A stretch of DNA of 64,000 nt from Sycobia sp. Sy_11. Its lineage: Eukaryota; Arthropoda; Insecta; Hymenoptera; Epichrysomallidae. The DNA is taken from NCBI GenBank assembly GCA_018907035.1, contig JACCIC010000003.1, forward strand, positions 3,184,501-3,248,500, given 5' to 3'. Positions 25,045 to 36,899 of the stretch are shown here, one piece after another. Numbering within the stretch: the stretch's first letter is position 1; each line of letters starts with the position of its first letter. The translations under genes were made by a program, and so were the position numbers. Under the pieces are notes generated by a model, which did not search any database, was not told the origin of the DNA, and saw only the letters and a program-made list of their open reading frames with translations.

Positions 25045-25460
25045 AATTTCTCCTTTATTGCCTCTTCTGTATTTTTGTTTCTCTGCCTTTGCGTCGCGCC
25101 GCTTCGCTCCGTCGCTAGCTTTGTCCGGCTCTGCGACTCCGCGACCGGCGCCCGATGCTTTTATTTTCAGGTGCGAGTTAGCTAGCGCGAGGGTGACAGA
25201 TAGCGGGAGAGCGCGGGAGAGAGATAGAGGGGGGGTGGTGAAGAGCGGGAAGAGAAAGAGACAGAGTGGACGGCACGTGCGCGAGGGCTCTGCTGCTGTC
25301 GCTACTGCCGCAGCTCCTTTTCCTACTCCTGCTGCTGCCGCTGCTGCTACTGCTCCACCTCCTGCTGCCTCTTCTTCTCTCTCACTCTGGGTGCGGTGGC
25401 GGTACCTCGTTGGCGCCTCGCGACCACCAAGCTCATTTCGCACCGGCGACGATCCCTCGC
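25045..25460 (-). other. Probable 5' UTR part of reductase exon, with splice acceptor at 25460
   Basis: A GC-rich leader sits directly upstream of the ATG. A plausible acceptor, TTTTATCGTGTGTTTGCAG, ends at 25461, so the leader would be about 416 nt and preceded by at least one non-coding exon to the right. The leader contains purine-rich runs, CAG/CTG-type repeats and CT-rich runs. An upstream ORF of 29 codons starts at ATG 25436 and stops at TAG 25349-25347. Alternatively transcription starts inside this GC-rich block; no TATA box is obvious. Confidence 0.5.
25347..25436 (-). other. Upstream ORF in the reductase leader (29 codons)
   Basis: Begins [11 protein letters not shown] and ends at TAG, in a different frame from the main start and wholly upstream of it. 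It could lower translation of the reductase if this leader is in the mRNA. Its peptide is basic and low in complexity, so no function is claimed for the peptide itself. Confidence 0.3.
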
Positions 25461-28228
25461 CTGCAAACACACGATAAAAGGGACGATTAATGGTTTTTTT
25501 TACATTATCCTGTTTTCGTTTCGGGTCGAGCGGCGGGAGGAGGGGAGGTCGGCATATCGGTTCAAGTCTAGATTTCATTATCTTAATATTTTCTTTATTT
25601 CATATTAACATTTCTCAAGATGCAAAACAGTATTTTTTAATTTATCGGTAATGACTAATAATTTTTAATCTTGTATATCTAAGAATAGGTCACTTGACTG
25701 GTCTTAGGGCGAAATACACACGGTAAATTTCATCAATATAACTTGAATGAATTTCGCAATAAACTTCAATATAATTTTGGGATTTATTTAATTTTAATTT
25801 TACTCTGAAAATGTATGCTTTTTTTATGCATCGATGAAATACAATTAAGTTTTATAAAGACAAAATCATAAATGATACTGTTAAAATACTGGTAGACTGT
25901 AAATGTGAAATATAATATACTGTCCATTCGTTTAAATGACGTTTTCTACAATAACGAGAACTATTGACTGGCATTAAAATGGGCATGCGTGAAAAATAAT
26001 TAGATTGCATCAGATAAAACAAATCCTTGATCGTAAAGAAATAATATATTTTACAATTATACTTTACAGTGAACATTTTAATCAAACTATTTAATCAAAT
26101 ATTAGATCATATTGCAGAGCTCTGCGCGTGAACTTTTCAAGTCTCAAATGTTCTCAATTTTCATTGCAAATTCATCGTGCATTTTCTCATATTTTTGGCA
26201 TAGTAAAAAAAAGATACATTACATGAAGTTCATTCTATTTTGTAACGGACAGTCCATATTAAGTCAATGTTTATGAGGTTAATAAGTTTTAAGCAATTTT
26301 TGTAGAATTTTTTTGTAAATTGTCGAATGAAAATATTTTTAGATCTAACATGTTTACATGAAAGCAGTAAAGATACATATTTTTTAATGCATAGAAAAGT
26401 GATTTCGAGATTTTAATTTAAAGATAGGTATAGAATTACGAATACGAATTTTTGATTTTTTGATAGTAACTTAAAAAATTTATTTTTTATCGTTTACACA
26501 AATTTAAGAAATTCAAAATACTTTCTGATTAATCCTAAACTTCCTAAATAGTATATATATTCTCAAAAAATCTTTTTTTATAGATAAATATAAACTTTTG
26601 AAAACAATTATATGGGAAGAAGCTCAGTATTGACGAAGAATATGATACGTTTAATTGGGATGTGATTTTGGACCACTGAGGAGCTTTGGAGCGATGAGAT
26701 CCGAAGAGGTTACGCCCGACTAATCTATCATTACAGACCCTTAAAACCATTGTAACCTCAGGATCGTAACTATTTCATGGTTTTTTCCGCCTTTGTGATG
26801 TAAAGTAAGTGCCAGCCGTAAAGCTGATGCGTAAGTTGACTTTTACCTTGTCAGGCTTCAAGCCTCCTCCACGCGGCAAATAATCAACTTTTGCACTCGT
26901 GTTGACGCGTATACTACCGAGATTACCAGAAAAGCGCAAGGCCAATTACTGCAAAGCAGATAAGGTCCCCATTATTTTTTATATACTTTTTTGAATTTTG
27001 TAGAAATAATTAAACTTCAGCATCTCGATAGAAGAGATCAGTTATTACGTATCGATATAAGTTGTCACGTAAAAGTAGAGTAAGGGACTAGAGATTTAAA
27101 TTTAACCCATGTGAAAACGTTTTGCATATTCTCAATGACCGAACATGGTGTTTATATGTGTTAAATTATTAATAAATTTTTGTGAATCAGAATCAGACTA
27201 TATATAGCGACAGCATGTAGTATGCAACAATGTTTACGTATTTTTGAAAAATGAGCATTAATAAAAAGACATATTTTTTTTATGAGTTTAAGAAGGAAAG
27301 TACCAACATCTGGAAAGCGAAAAAATCCAGCGAGGCACAGTCGAGTGTTGTTCAATATTTGAATTTACCACGTTCAGAAATCTTATATTGGATACTTTTT
27401 GGATACGTTCAGATGCAAGGGATATTTTTACCTCGGATGAACATTTAATGATTGAAAAATCTTTTATTCGTAGTAAATATTATCCCGCTGTCCAGGATCA
27501 CATGTAAAATTGAATTTACATTGGAAGAAATTTTTTTAGAAAACCTCAATAATTTTACAGCACCGTTCAATATTACAATAAATCAAGTAATTTATCTGTT
27601 AAATTAAATCAGTGTGTTTTCCAAGCAGACTTCAAGATATTACAAAACTCGTGCAAGAACTGAATTATTTGAATATATCTTTAAAAGAAACTCATCTTTC
27701 ATAATATAAAAAGAGACTGATTGTTGAGGAATCTCGTTAAACGCATCTCATGATAGTAATTGAATTGATTTATTTGATAATTGTAATGATAATTCTAGAC
27801 GTAATTATTGTCAATTCTAGATTATATATTAGGTAATCTAAATGGTCAAATAAATAATTTCACAACGAAGGCGTTGGACAAGTGTTTAAAAAATGCCACT
27901 AATAACTGTTAAATAATCAGATTTACGCTTGAATTATTAGATCGTTTAAGAGAGACAGGACAGGGGAGAAGGTTTTAGAGCGCGCATTGTGCAGCCGACG
28001 AAGTAGTATATGCAATTGGCTTTTTCAATTTGTTTTTAATTTGAAATTTAAAACATGCAAAAGGAACGCGTTTTTTCGCTCGAAACAGGAAGAATTCAAA
28101 TCGTGAGCGCGCCTTCCGCAATAAAAATGACGAATTTTTATCTCTCCGAGCGTAAAATTTCATTATTCCCATTGATAAAGAATATCGTATACATAGTTTA
28201 CAGGCGAGTGGTTACAGTAAAGTGTCGG

Positions 28229-28230
<2 letters not shown>
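25461..28230. other. Stretch upstream of reductase exon 1, presumed intron or promoter-proximal
   Basis: AT-rich with no recognised coding segment. A less AT-rich patch at 26750-26970 could be a conserved regulatory element, but nothing specific identifies it. Probably intronic if the acceptor at 25460 is real. Confidence 0.5.
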
Positions 28231-28268
<38 letters not shown>

Positions 28269-28391
28269 AATGGTCGAGTTAGCAGCACAGTTTCTAATCA
28301 ACCCTTAGACGTACACCCTCAGAGCCGCGTACATCCGCCGTCGAGGCTTCTTCGATTTTCCTCTATATCTACCCTATACATATATTCATAC

Positions 28392-28439
<48 letters not shown>

Positions 28440-28444
<5 letters not shown>

Positions 28445-28900
28445 TATACGTAACCGTTGGAATTCGGAGGATTTCTACGCGCGTGCGTTACGTCCACCCG
28501 GCGGTACAGTGGCGCGGATCGATCGCCCGCGTTCGCCCGTGTGCGTAAGAGCGTGTGATGATGCGATGGGCAACGCGGTAACTGTTGGTGGAGGGGTTGG
28601 TAGGGGGAGAGAGAGGGAGGGTTGGTGCAGACTAGAGGACGCTCCTCGTTGTCGGAAAAAGATACATAAGGGAAGTTTGCATTGGCGGTGGAAGGGAAAG
28701 CGAGCCAGAGAGAGAGAAAAAAGAGAGAGGGGGCGGGAGATTGTGAGAGAGGGAGAGAGAGAGGGGAGAGAGAGAGAAACTGGCTTATGTGCTCGGCGAT
28801 AAAGTCGATTAGTCCTCGGTGGCCCGGGACCGGCGGTTTTTTCGCTCTTTCTTGCCACTGCGCCGGCGCACGATGGTCGGAGTTATGTGTGAATTCTATG
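28440..28900. promoter_or_regulatory. GC-rich island, candidate promoter
   Basis: CpG-rich sequence flanked on the left by (TA)n tracts at 28231-28266 and 28393-28437 and containing GA-rich runs at 28600-28780. No TATA box or start site was identified. It is the nearest such island upstream of the reductase leader, so it could hold its first exon; no clear minus-strand donor was seen. Confidence 0.3.
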
Positions 28901-31242
28901 ATTTTTTTCGCTGGGATAAGTAGATAGGGGATGGAGGAATTATGCCATTCGATTATTAGATACAATTTTCAATGTTTGGCTGAGTATTTGATAATTTTCG
29001 TCCTTAAATTATGCCTCTTTGTCAATGGCTATTACTGTGATTATGCAATAACTGTTTGCAGTGTTCACAATTTTAGATTACAGTGCAAATGTAGAATTTA
29101 GGAATTCTTCCCGTATATTATTTTTTGAATAATATAAAATTAAACTTACCCTTCGCGTGGCTGGGATATCCCGATTTTGATAAAACGTGTATGTATTATA
29201 TAGACAGAGATCCTGATAATTGAATAAGGGGGTTTTCTCCCCTTGAGGAATCATTCTACTACCTTGGAAGTACAAATTTGAAGCCATTTCCAATTATAGA
29301 TATGAACCTAATCGAACTACCTAGTAGAAATGAATTTAATAGAAATATATAAACAGATAAGTCGGCGATCTCTTAGAAATTGCAACAAGACCAGCATGTC
29401 TTTAAGGGTTAGTGATAAGCTTTTTTGTATTTTCATAGTAAAACTTGAAAAGGTGCTATATTTTTCAACGATGATGCAGAAGTCAGCGTAAACTAGAGGG
29501 ACGTAGGTTTTGTATCGGTGGTGGTATTGCATCATTTAAAGTAAAAATAAAATTTTAGTATATCTATGTAAATAAATCTCGCAGACGTATCCATATAAAC
29601 AGTTATTTCCTTACGCGCGGTAAATAGTCAAAATTTAATTCTTTATTTTAGTACACTCAGTATAGAGATTTAAAAATTTTTTCTAATTTGTTTGTGCAAG
29701 TATTAATTCCTTTATCTCGCCATTGTTGCTTTTTCTTATATATATACACAAATAAGTTTCAAAATAACTTCGTTAATATTCGCTCAAGATCCTTAAGATA
29801 ATCAGTTGAACATTAAGGAACTTGTTCATGAGAAAAAAGCATCCACTAAAGTGTCATTTTTCAACCACATAAGGTCCCGGGCAAGCGCCGGTTTATTTAA
29901 TAACAATAATAATAATAATTCATGTCTTCCGAGTGCACGCTCGAATTCTTCCGGGCTGCGAGTGCAAATTATTTCACTTTAATTCACTTCACCCAATTTC
30001 AAAAATAATTGCCTAACTGGAGCACAGAGAGGAACGAATAAATGGTTCCCAAGACTCGGCCGAGCTGCCCGTCTTATAAATAAAAGCGCGGAGATGGAAA
30101 TTATCGTCCGCAATTGTAAGTGTATAAGCACGCTTATAAAATTATTAGATCGCCCTCCGCGCTCAACTGCCCCCCCCCTTTTAATTCCCTTTGGTATAAT
30201 AAAACAGTTATACTCCGTTGACCCGGTCTTCACGATTCGTACGTACTGGCCTCGTATAATATTGAATAATACTGGACGAATTCTTTTTCACGACTTAATT
30301 TTTTATTACAGATTGAGCGGAGATTCGTGCGAGATTCGAAGGCGGAGATTGTCGATAAAGCAGAGAAAGACGCGATTTTTAAATAAAGTCGAAGCTGCGA
30401 TTTCAACCAAATTGTATACCACTATTCTTTTTTCTATCACTTACATACATTACATTCTCTAGAATTTATTTCAAGATCTTTTGTTAATTCTATATTGCAT
30501 GCGTATCGAATTAAATAAATAATTTTATAATTAATTATTATTAATAAGAAAATCTGATTGTTTTTTAATAATAATTATAGCTGTGCGTATACTTAGCGGT
30601 AGTTGCCTAATATGATTCTATAATTGACAGGCAATTAGCGACGTTCACCAGTCAAAGTTGTACTCGAGTTAAAGCCTAAGCCTATCCTATTCTATGGAAA
30701 CAATTGTGGTATATATACAAGAAAAGGTTGGGTATACTCGGTGTTTATCGTGCATAGATGCATCGCACTCCATTTCTATTAACAGTCTTGCCCGTATGTG
30801 TAACTATTAGTGGATGACCACTGATCAACTGGATTCGACTAACCAATACCTGATTGCTATAGGATAGAAAACAATAGCGTAGTATTGATAACGAAATTAG
30901 GTTTGTATACTATATTTTTTAACAAATTTTTTTTTCTTTTGACAGTAACAATAAATCTACGTTTTAGAAACACTTGGAATATAGGGATTCCATGTAAATA
31001 GTGCAAATATTGAGCCTTTCTCTGTTCAAATTTTGTGCCACTACCTGTGCAAATTTCAGAGAAATTGCCGAAATTTCAGAGAAATTTAGAGGAAATAATT
31101 TTACTAGTGATCTTTTATAATGGGCATTTTATGAAATTACGGGCAAACTGTTTGAATATAGGCGTTTATGCGCAAAGCCCGAATTGCTTTGGAGAACATC
31201 TTAAATGCATACATTCCCTCTGCGTGCGCGCGCGCAGGCGCG

Positions 31243-31277
<35 letters not shown>

Positions 31278-31689
31278 GTACACATAACTTTGGGATAATT
31301 ATAAACTTTAATGAAAATAACGGAAACAGTACGTACACAACTTATGAGTTGAATACACATATACACAACAACACGGTCCTAATAACAAAGGGAATTTAAA
31401 ACTTTGCGACAACTTTTGTATGTATGTACATTTGAAATATGTCACTTTAATGTTATTTGCATTACGTATTCGATGCTCTTCGCTGTAATATATAGATAAA
31501 GTAACCTACAGAAATTGTTCCTCGTTTACGCTTACATCTCTTTATGAAAATGTAATCTAATATGAAAAATATTTTTTTCTTGAGAGCAGATTACATAGAC
31601 GTTAGTACACGAGAATAGTCATGGTCTATTGGGTTCTTTTTCAGTTCCTTAGACTTTTTTCTGTCGATTCATAGTTAAATTAGTGGAAG
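28901..31689. other. Gene-free stretch
   Basis: AT-rich. A (GT)n run lies at 31243-31276 preceded by alternating CG (31222-31242). A strong minus-strand donor-like site, GAAGG|GTAAGT, ends at about 29150, but the sequence before it shows no known protein. Short C-run at 30171-30179. Confidence 0.5.
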
Positions 31690-32745
31690 GAAACCATATC
31701 ACAGAGCACTGGCATGGCCATACTTTTATGCAGGTCAATTAATGAATCAATAGAATTTAAAATTTCGAATTCTTTTTAGCTCAACTTAATCCATGGCTCT
31801 CGAAGAGATGTCAGAAAGATAGAAATATGAATATTGAATGTTAACCTTCTATCCATCGCGGCTCTTAGACCTGAAATAGAATCAACACAATCGACTAAAG
31901 ATGAGTTCACTCCATACTAAAAATCTAATACAAGGTTATTTCTACGATAGTGGATAACTTTACACTTTGGAGTATCAAATTTAATTATCCTCTGGCCATT
32001 TCTCAATACAGAGTAAGTCGCTTTCTAAGTTCGTACCATCAATTAGTAGTGTTATCAAATTAAAAATTTTAACGTCATCCGCATGAATTAGGGAAGCTCG
32101 AATTAGCAATATATTCGGGTACATCATTAATATATAAATTGAATAATAAAGCGCCAAGATAAGACCCTTGTAGGTCGCTGGCTGAAATTACGCAGACTTT
32201 GAAAATGGTATTACCACTTCTTAGTGTTTCCGTGTGATTTGCTCAGGTGAAATTTAACCCAACGAAAAATAGAACTTGGAACTCCTGAAACTGGGAAATT
32301 ACCGATTAACTTATTGTGATCAATAACGTCAAATGCTTTATAAAAGCCTAACAGATGATGTCCACTGAAAAATTATATTCGAATGCATTATGATGAAAAT
32401 TAGTATATAGTATGCGATAATAGATAGTGAATTTACGTTTACGGAAGTCTTGTTGAGAAGGGGGTATTGGGTAATATAAATTATTGATATAGATATTTAA
32501 ATAAAATTTTTATAATAATTTATTAAATACATTTAGAATAGAAATTTTTATGTAGTTCTTTCTTTAAAATGTATTTCCAGATTTAAAAATTGGAATAATA
32601 TAGGTTTTTTTTCAACATTGAGGAATTAATCCCTTACTCAGTGAATCTCGAAGAATTATCTGAAGAGGTATGCACAGATTCGCTGAACAGTCTTCTATAA
32701 ATAGAGTTGGAATGCCATCAGAGCCTCGATTAGAATTATCATTTC
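31690..32745 (-). pseudogene. Decayed jockey-like non-LTR reverse transcriptase
   Basis: On the minus strand, in several frames broken by stops, the order of motifs is that of a non-LTR retrotransposon polymerase: RGSDGIPTLFIEDCS (about 32735), IIPIFKSGN (32600), NYIKISILN (32560), QQDFRKRK (32457), FYKAFDVIDHNKL (32347), PTRVLSWRFIIQFIY (32173), CKVIHYRRNN (31970) and RRLTFNIHISIF (31850). These correspond to the GPDGIP, PIFKSGD, YRPISIL, QHGFRKG, SKAFDxIDH, PQGSxLGPLLF and later segments of the family. Several frameshifts and stops show it is dead. No endonuclease or tail was found. Confidence 0.75.
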
Positions 32746-32821
32746 AAGCATCGGATATTGAATGAAAATGAATTAAATTAACTGCAGGAGTTTAGAGCGT
32801 AAAAAAGATAAAATCTACGAC

Positions 32822-32863
<42 letters not shown>

Positions 32864-32998
32864 CAAAATAATTAATATATTAATTCAGACTGAAATAAAG
32901 CTTGTCACGAGAAGCATTCGTCTCAACATTCATAGTTGAGCTTAGCAGAGTGAAAGGTCAAAGGAGACGCAAGTTCGAATAGCATAATTATTGCATAC

Positions 32999-33053
<55 letters not shown>

Positions 33054-33089
33054 CGATATAGAATTGTAAATGCAAGAAAGTCGTCGGAA

Positions 33090-33510
33090 AGTTAATAGTT
33101 CACCGGGCATGGGGAGAGAGAGAGAGCGCGAGAGGGGACGGAGAGAGAGAAAAGTGGGGGGGGGGCGAGTCAGGTGCGCTATACACGGCATTCTTCGGCT
33201 AATCTTAATGCGGCAGGAGAGACGGAGTTTAACTTTAGAGTCGCGAGCGCGCCTGCCGCGCCGCATTGGATTCTTGTTCGTTCCACTTTATACCCCACGT
33301 CACCTTCCGCGTCTCCATACTCTATACTCCATATAGATTCGCGCTCGCGCCCGCCCCACTCTCGCTTTGGACTGTTAACCCTTTTTGCCCGAGATCGTTA
33401 TCTCGTTTTTCTCAGCGCGAGCTAAACGATTCGAGCGACCGCGCCGCCGCCGCCGCCGCCGGCGATAGAGGCAAAAAGTGCCCGTGGCCCCGAGCTGGGC
33501 TGTATTAGTT
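33090..33510. promoter_or_regulatory. GC-rich island, candidate promoter
   Basis: Contains GA-rich and G runs (33113-33166), CpG-rich sequence and a (CCG)n run near 33442-33462. It is preceded by a compound (TACA)n(TA)n tract at 32994-33050. Open frames on both strands are composition artefacts. Confidence 0.3.
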
Positions 33511-35599
33511 CGAGGCGGAAGTTAACAACGATATTATACGCATATCAGTCGTACTGCTTATTTCGATATTTATTATTCTTGGCAATGGCAATCGCGTGTA
33601 TAATTTATCGGTAGAAAAATCGAGCTGCGCTCGTATAGGGATCGATCGATAAAAAGCGGATGATTTTGAATATCAGCGTGAACAAAGAATAAATAAACTC
33701 ATGCGTATCCATTTAAACTCTTAGCTACAGATTCCGACTTAATACACGTCGTTTCGGCGTGCATAGTCTTGTACATTTATGCAACTGTGCATTATACTTC
33801 AGTTAGATTTTAGAATAATTTTCTCCATTTTTCGTTCGTAGGAAGATTAATTTTTACAATGATAACGACATTTTGAGTAAATAAAAATTAGCACACATAA
33901 TTAAAGTATATTTCTTGTGGTATATCGTGGTTATTGGTATAATCAAATAATCTTGGCATTGGACAACTGTCTGTGTGTAATAAAGTGTCCGTGGATAAAA
34001 AATTCGAAGATTTTCATTTTTGAACAGGCTAGAATATTTAAATTATAATTATTGATACAAATAGACAAAATCGTTAATATTTCATATTAGTAAAAAAGTT
34101 TTTGATTTTTTTTTTGATTATTTTCTGTAAGAAATTTGGAGTATGGTACTTTCTCTTTAAACCATAATTAATGATTTGACACAATCCGATTTGTATATGA
34201 AAAAGGTCTACCGCTTATTGCTGAATGATTATTTATTATTTTTTTTAGATTTAAATCATGGAAAATAATTCATTTTTGGTTAAATAAAAACCGTTATTTC
34301 TAATTTTCCAAATACGTTAATTAATTACGACTGTAGAAGTAGCCAACGTTACTAAAAAATGAGGAAATTTTAACTTCAAAAAATTGAAGCTTTTTTAATA
34401 AGCATTTCTGGGAGATGAACGTTAAGACATTTTCATCTTCCAATTCTATATATATATATATATATTCAAAAAAACAGTAGAGACATACCCGTTCTCTATT
34501 TGTTTGAAGATTTACTTCAAGTGTTCTAAATTAACAAAAAAGACCTCTGGATTCGCATTCTTCGGGTAAAAATATATAAGAAAAGCGAGTTTTACCTGGA
34601 GACATATTACTGTAAACCGGAAGGTTCTCAGCGAGGAGCAAAAAGTTTCTCTTGCTATCTCAATCGATAATGAAAGGAAGCGAAAGAAGTCAGGTAAGAT
34701 AAATAAATTTTCTATAGAAATTTCAAAACATGGGCGTGATAACAATACCTAAGATTGAATGGGAAAGAAAAAAAATAATTAAATGAATGTACAAGATAAG
34801 CAAGGGCAATAAAACTTCAAGTTTACAATAGTCAGAAGATGAAGAAAAGGAATGGTCGAGTAAAATTGAAACTAGAAAAAGAAACGAAAAGAAACGAAGC
34901 AAAGAAAAACTAGGATGGGGATGTTTCCTAGTTTTCTTCTTTATTCACTGCACAATTGTTGTTTATATAGTTTTCTTTTTAAATATTTTATTTATTAATA
35001 ATATTTTAATCAGTTCTGTGAATCTTCAGTAGTTTCTTCACGATCTTATACTGTGACCATTTCGAATTATAATATGTAGGAGATAATAATAAAATCAAAT
35101 CCTAGAAGTTCATGAGCTCGAAATTCGAATTTGCGAGGACTCAAGCCATTTCATTTTTATTTTATTTTACATAAAAAACAAAAACTCTATTTACCCCTTA
35201 AATTGTAAGTTTTATCAAAACTATGTTTTTCTTTCAATTGGAAGTACGTTATTAAAATTGTGGAAAATCGGCTTAAATACGGCTCTCTTAATTTAATTGA
35301 TAAAGCTCAACTACGTGGTACAATTATTCTTTTGCTCGAGTGGCGTAAGGGTTGCAAGATAGATTGAATTTTGCCAGATTGAAGTGACACATATTGGCAT
35401 AAGAGTGAACGATCAAAATTAATTTGTTAAAAATCACCATGTCAGGGTAAAATGGGTTAATGCGCCATTATATCGTTTGACATATACGTATAATAAGCAC
35501 GATTTTTTTTTTTGTTCAAACAGTAACGCATTTTACTTTTCTACGCTTGAAAATCGACCTGCTTTTATATAATACTTCATAATTATACATTTGGCCCTT
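33511..35599. other. Gene-free stretch
   Basis: AT-rich with no repeat of note. Donor-like sites occur on both strands at about 34597 (minus) and 34693 (plus), neither attached to recognised coding sequence. Confidence 0.5.
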
Positions 35600-36006
35600 A
35601 AAAGTATTTCGAATCGTGTGCAGTTCGACTAGAACGATCGCGATAGAATGGGGCGCGTGCCGTACGTGAAGAAAGTTCTGTCAGCAAAACAAAGCCGAAC
35701 CAAACGTAACGACGAAACCTTCCGGCAGTCCGACAACAGCGTGCATATGCATGCGCTATAGGTCCAGGAAAACAATGAAGTCCATCAAATCGATTTGTGT
35801 GAGTTGCGCTGTAGCCGAAGTCCTCGGACCGATTTCGCATATATATATATATATATTATATCGACGACAAGAATATACATAAATATCTAGGGGCAAAAAA
35901 GACGCGGGCGTGTCTTAAAGGACACCGCGCCGCGTCGCGCCTGTGCGGTCCCGCGCTGGGGTGGGGTGGAGGGGGTGGCATCGTGGAAGAGTCGCGTCGA
36001 TCTATC

Positions 36007-36045
<39 letters not shown>

Positions 36046-36400
36046 CGCGGGCGCGACGGTGCGTTCTGGGATTCTAGGCCATCCAGCATCGGCGTCCCGC
36101 AGCTCGCGCGCTCTCTCGGTCAGGAAGGCCGCCCCCTCCCGCGCGCCAGCGCCGAGTCGCGACCTCGATACGCGCGTGCCGCCCCGGAGCGCGGGTAATA
36201 CGCCGCGAGAGAGAAACCCGTTACGCCATCGCAGGCGGGCGCGCCTGTAATACACTCGACGTCGCGATCGCCACCGACTTCCGCGCTCTCTCGCTTTCTC
36301 CCTTGCTCGCGCGTTCGTTTCTGCCCGGATTTTTACCGCTTCATTTTCGGGGAGTATTTGGGGGGAGGGGTCAGAAAGAGAGAGAGAGAGAGAGAGAGAC
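35600..36400. promoter_or_regulatory. Largest GC-rich island, candidate promoter
   Basis: About 800 bases rich in CpG with a (CT)n run at 36011-36042 and a (GA)n run at 36378-36401. Long overlapping open frames on both strands lack known motifs and are expected from the composition. It could serve a plus-strand gene (see the candidate exon at 36435) or the reductase on the minus strand. Confidence 0.35.
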
Positions 36401-36434
36401 AGAGGCAGAGGCAGATATCTATTTAGTTTTCATC

Positions 36435-36513
36435 ATGAGTACAAAATATTGTAATAAATTAGATTTTTCAGACAAGAAATGGCAATATTTCAAACAATAC
36501 TATGTAACAATGA
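36435..36513 (+). other. Candidate first coding exon downstream of a GC-rich island
   Basis: ATG at 36435 opens MSTKYCNKLDFSDKKWQYFK plus six residues and meets a donor-like GTAAGT at 36514 (phase 1). It lies just 3' of the GC-rich block 35600-36400 and a (GA)n run at 36378-36401 that could be 5' UTR. I do not recognise the peptide and found no in-phase downstream exon with confidence. Confidence 0.2.
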
Positions 36514-36849
36514 GTAAGTCCGTTTTCGCAATATCACAGCCACTCATAATTTAGCAGAATATAACTAAGTTACGACAAAGTGTAAATAAAATATAAGTAT
36601 ACAAATATTAGCACAAATATTAGTACATCTAATCAGTTACAGCCATCAAATAAGTGAATGAATAAATGAACTTCCTTCTGAGATTTAAACACTCGAGCCA
36701 TTCATCCCAATAAATGCATTTCTACATAAAATTGAAGATTTTGTGTGAGCGAAACATTAGCAGACGAATCATTATAAATTCATATTTATTAAACTACAAT
36801 TCAGTTTAGTTTTTAAACTAAATCCTAGTTTAATTTAATACGTACTATT

Positions 36850-36899
<50 letters not shown>

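Noticed and set aside
25037..25477. 146-codon plus-strand frame opposite the reductase leader
   Set aside because: Low-complexity A, P and L runs from a GC-rich leader; no motif.
24715..25578. 287-codon minus-strand frame taken as a long N-terminal extension of the reductase
   Set aside because: The upstream 178 residues are low-complexity, the frame's own start lies beyond a probable splice acceptor, and it reads through the exon 1 donor.
28369..28965. 198-codon minus-strand frame
   Set aside because: Made of S, L and P runs and a translated (TA)n tract; overlapping open frames on both strands reflect base composition.
35887..36255. 122-codon minus-strand frame in GC-rich island
   Set aside because: Arginine-rich with an ERERER run from the microsatellite; no known domain.
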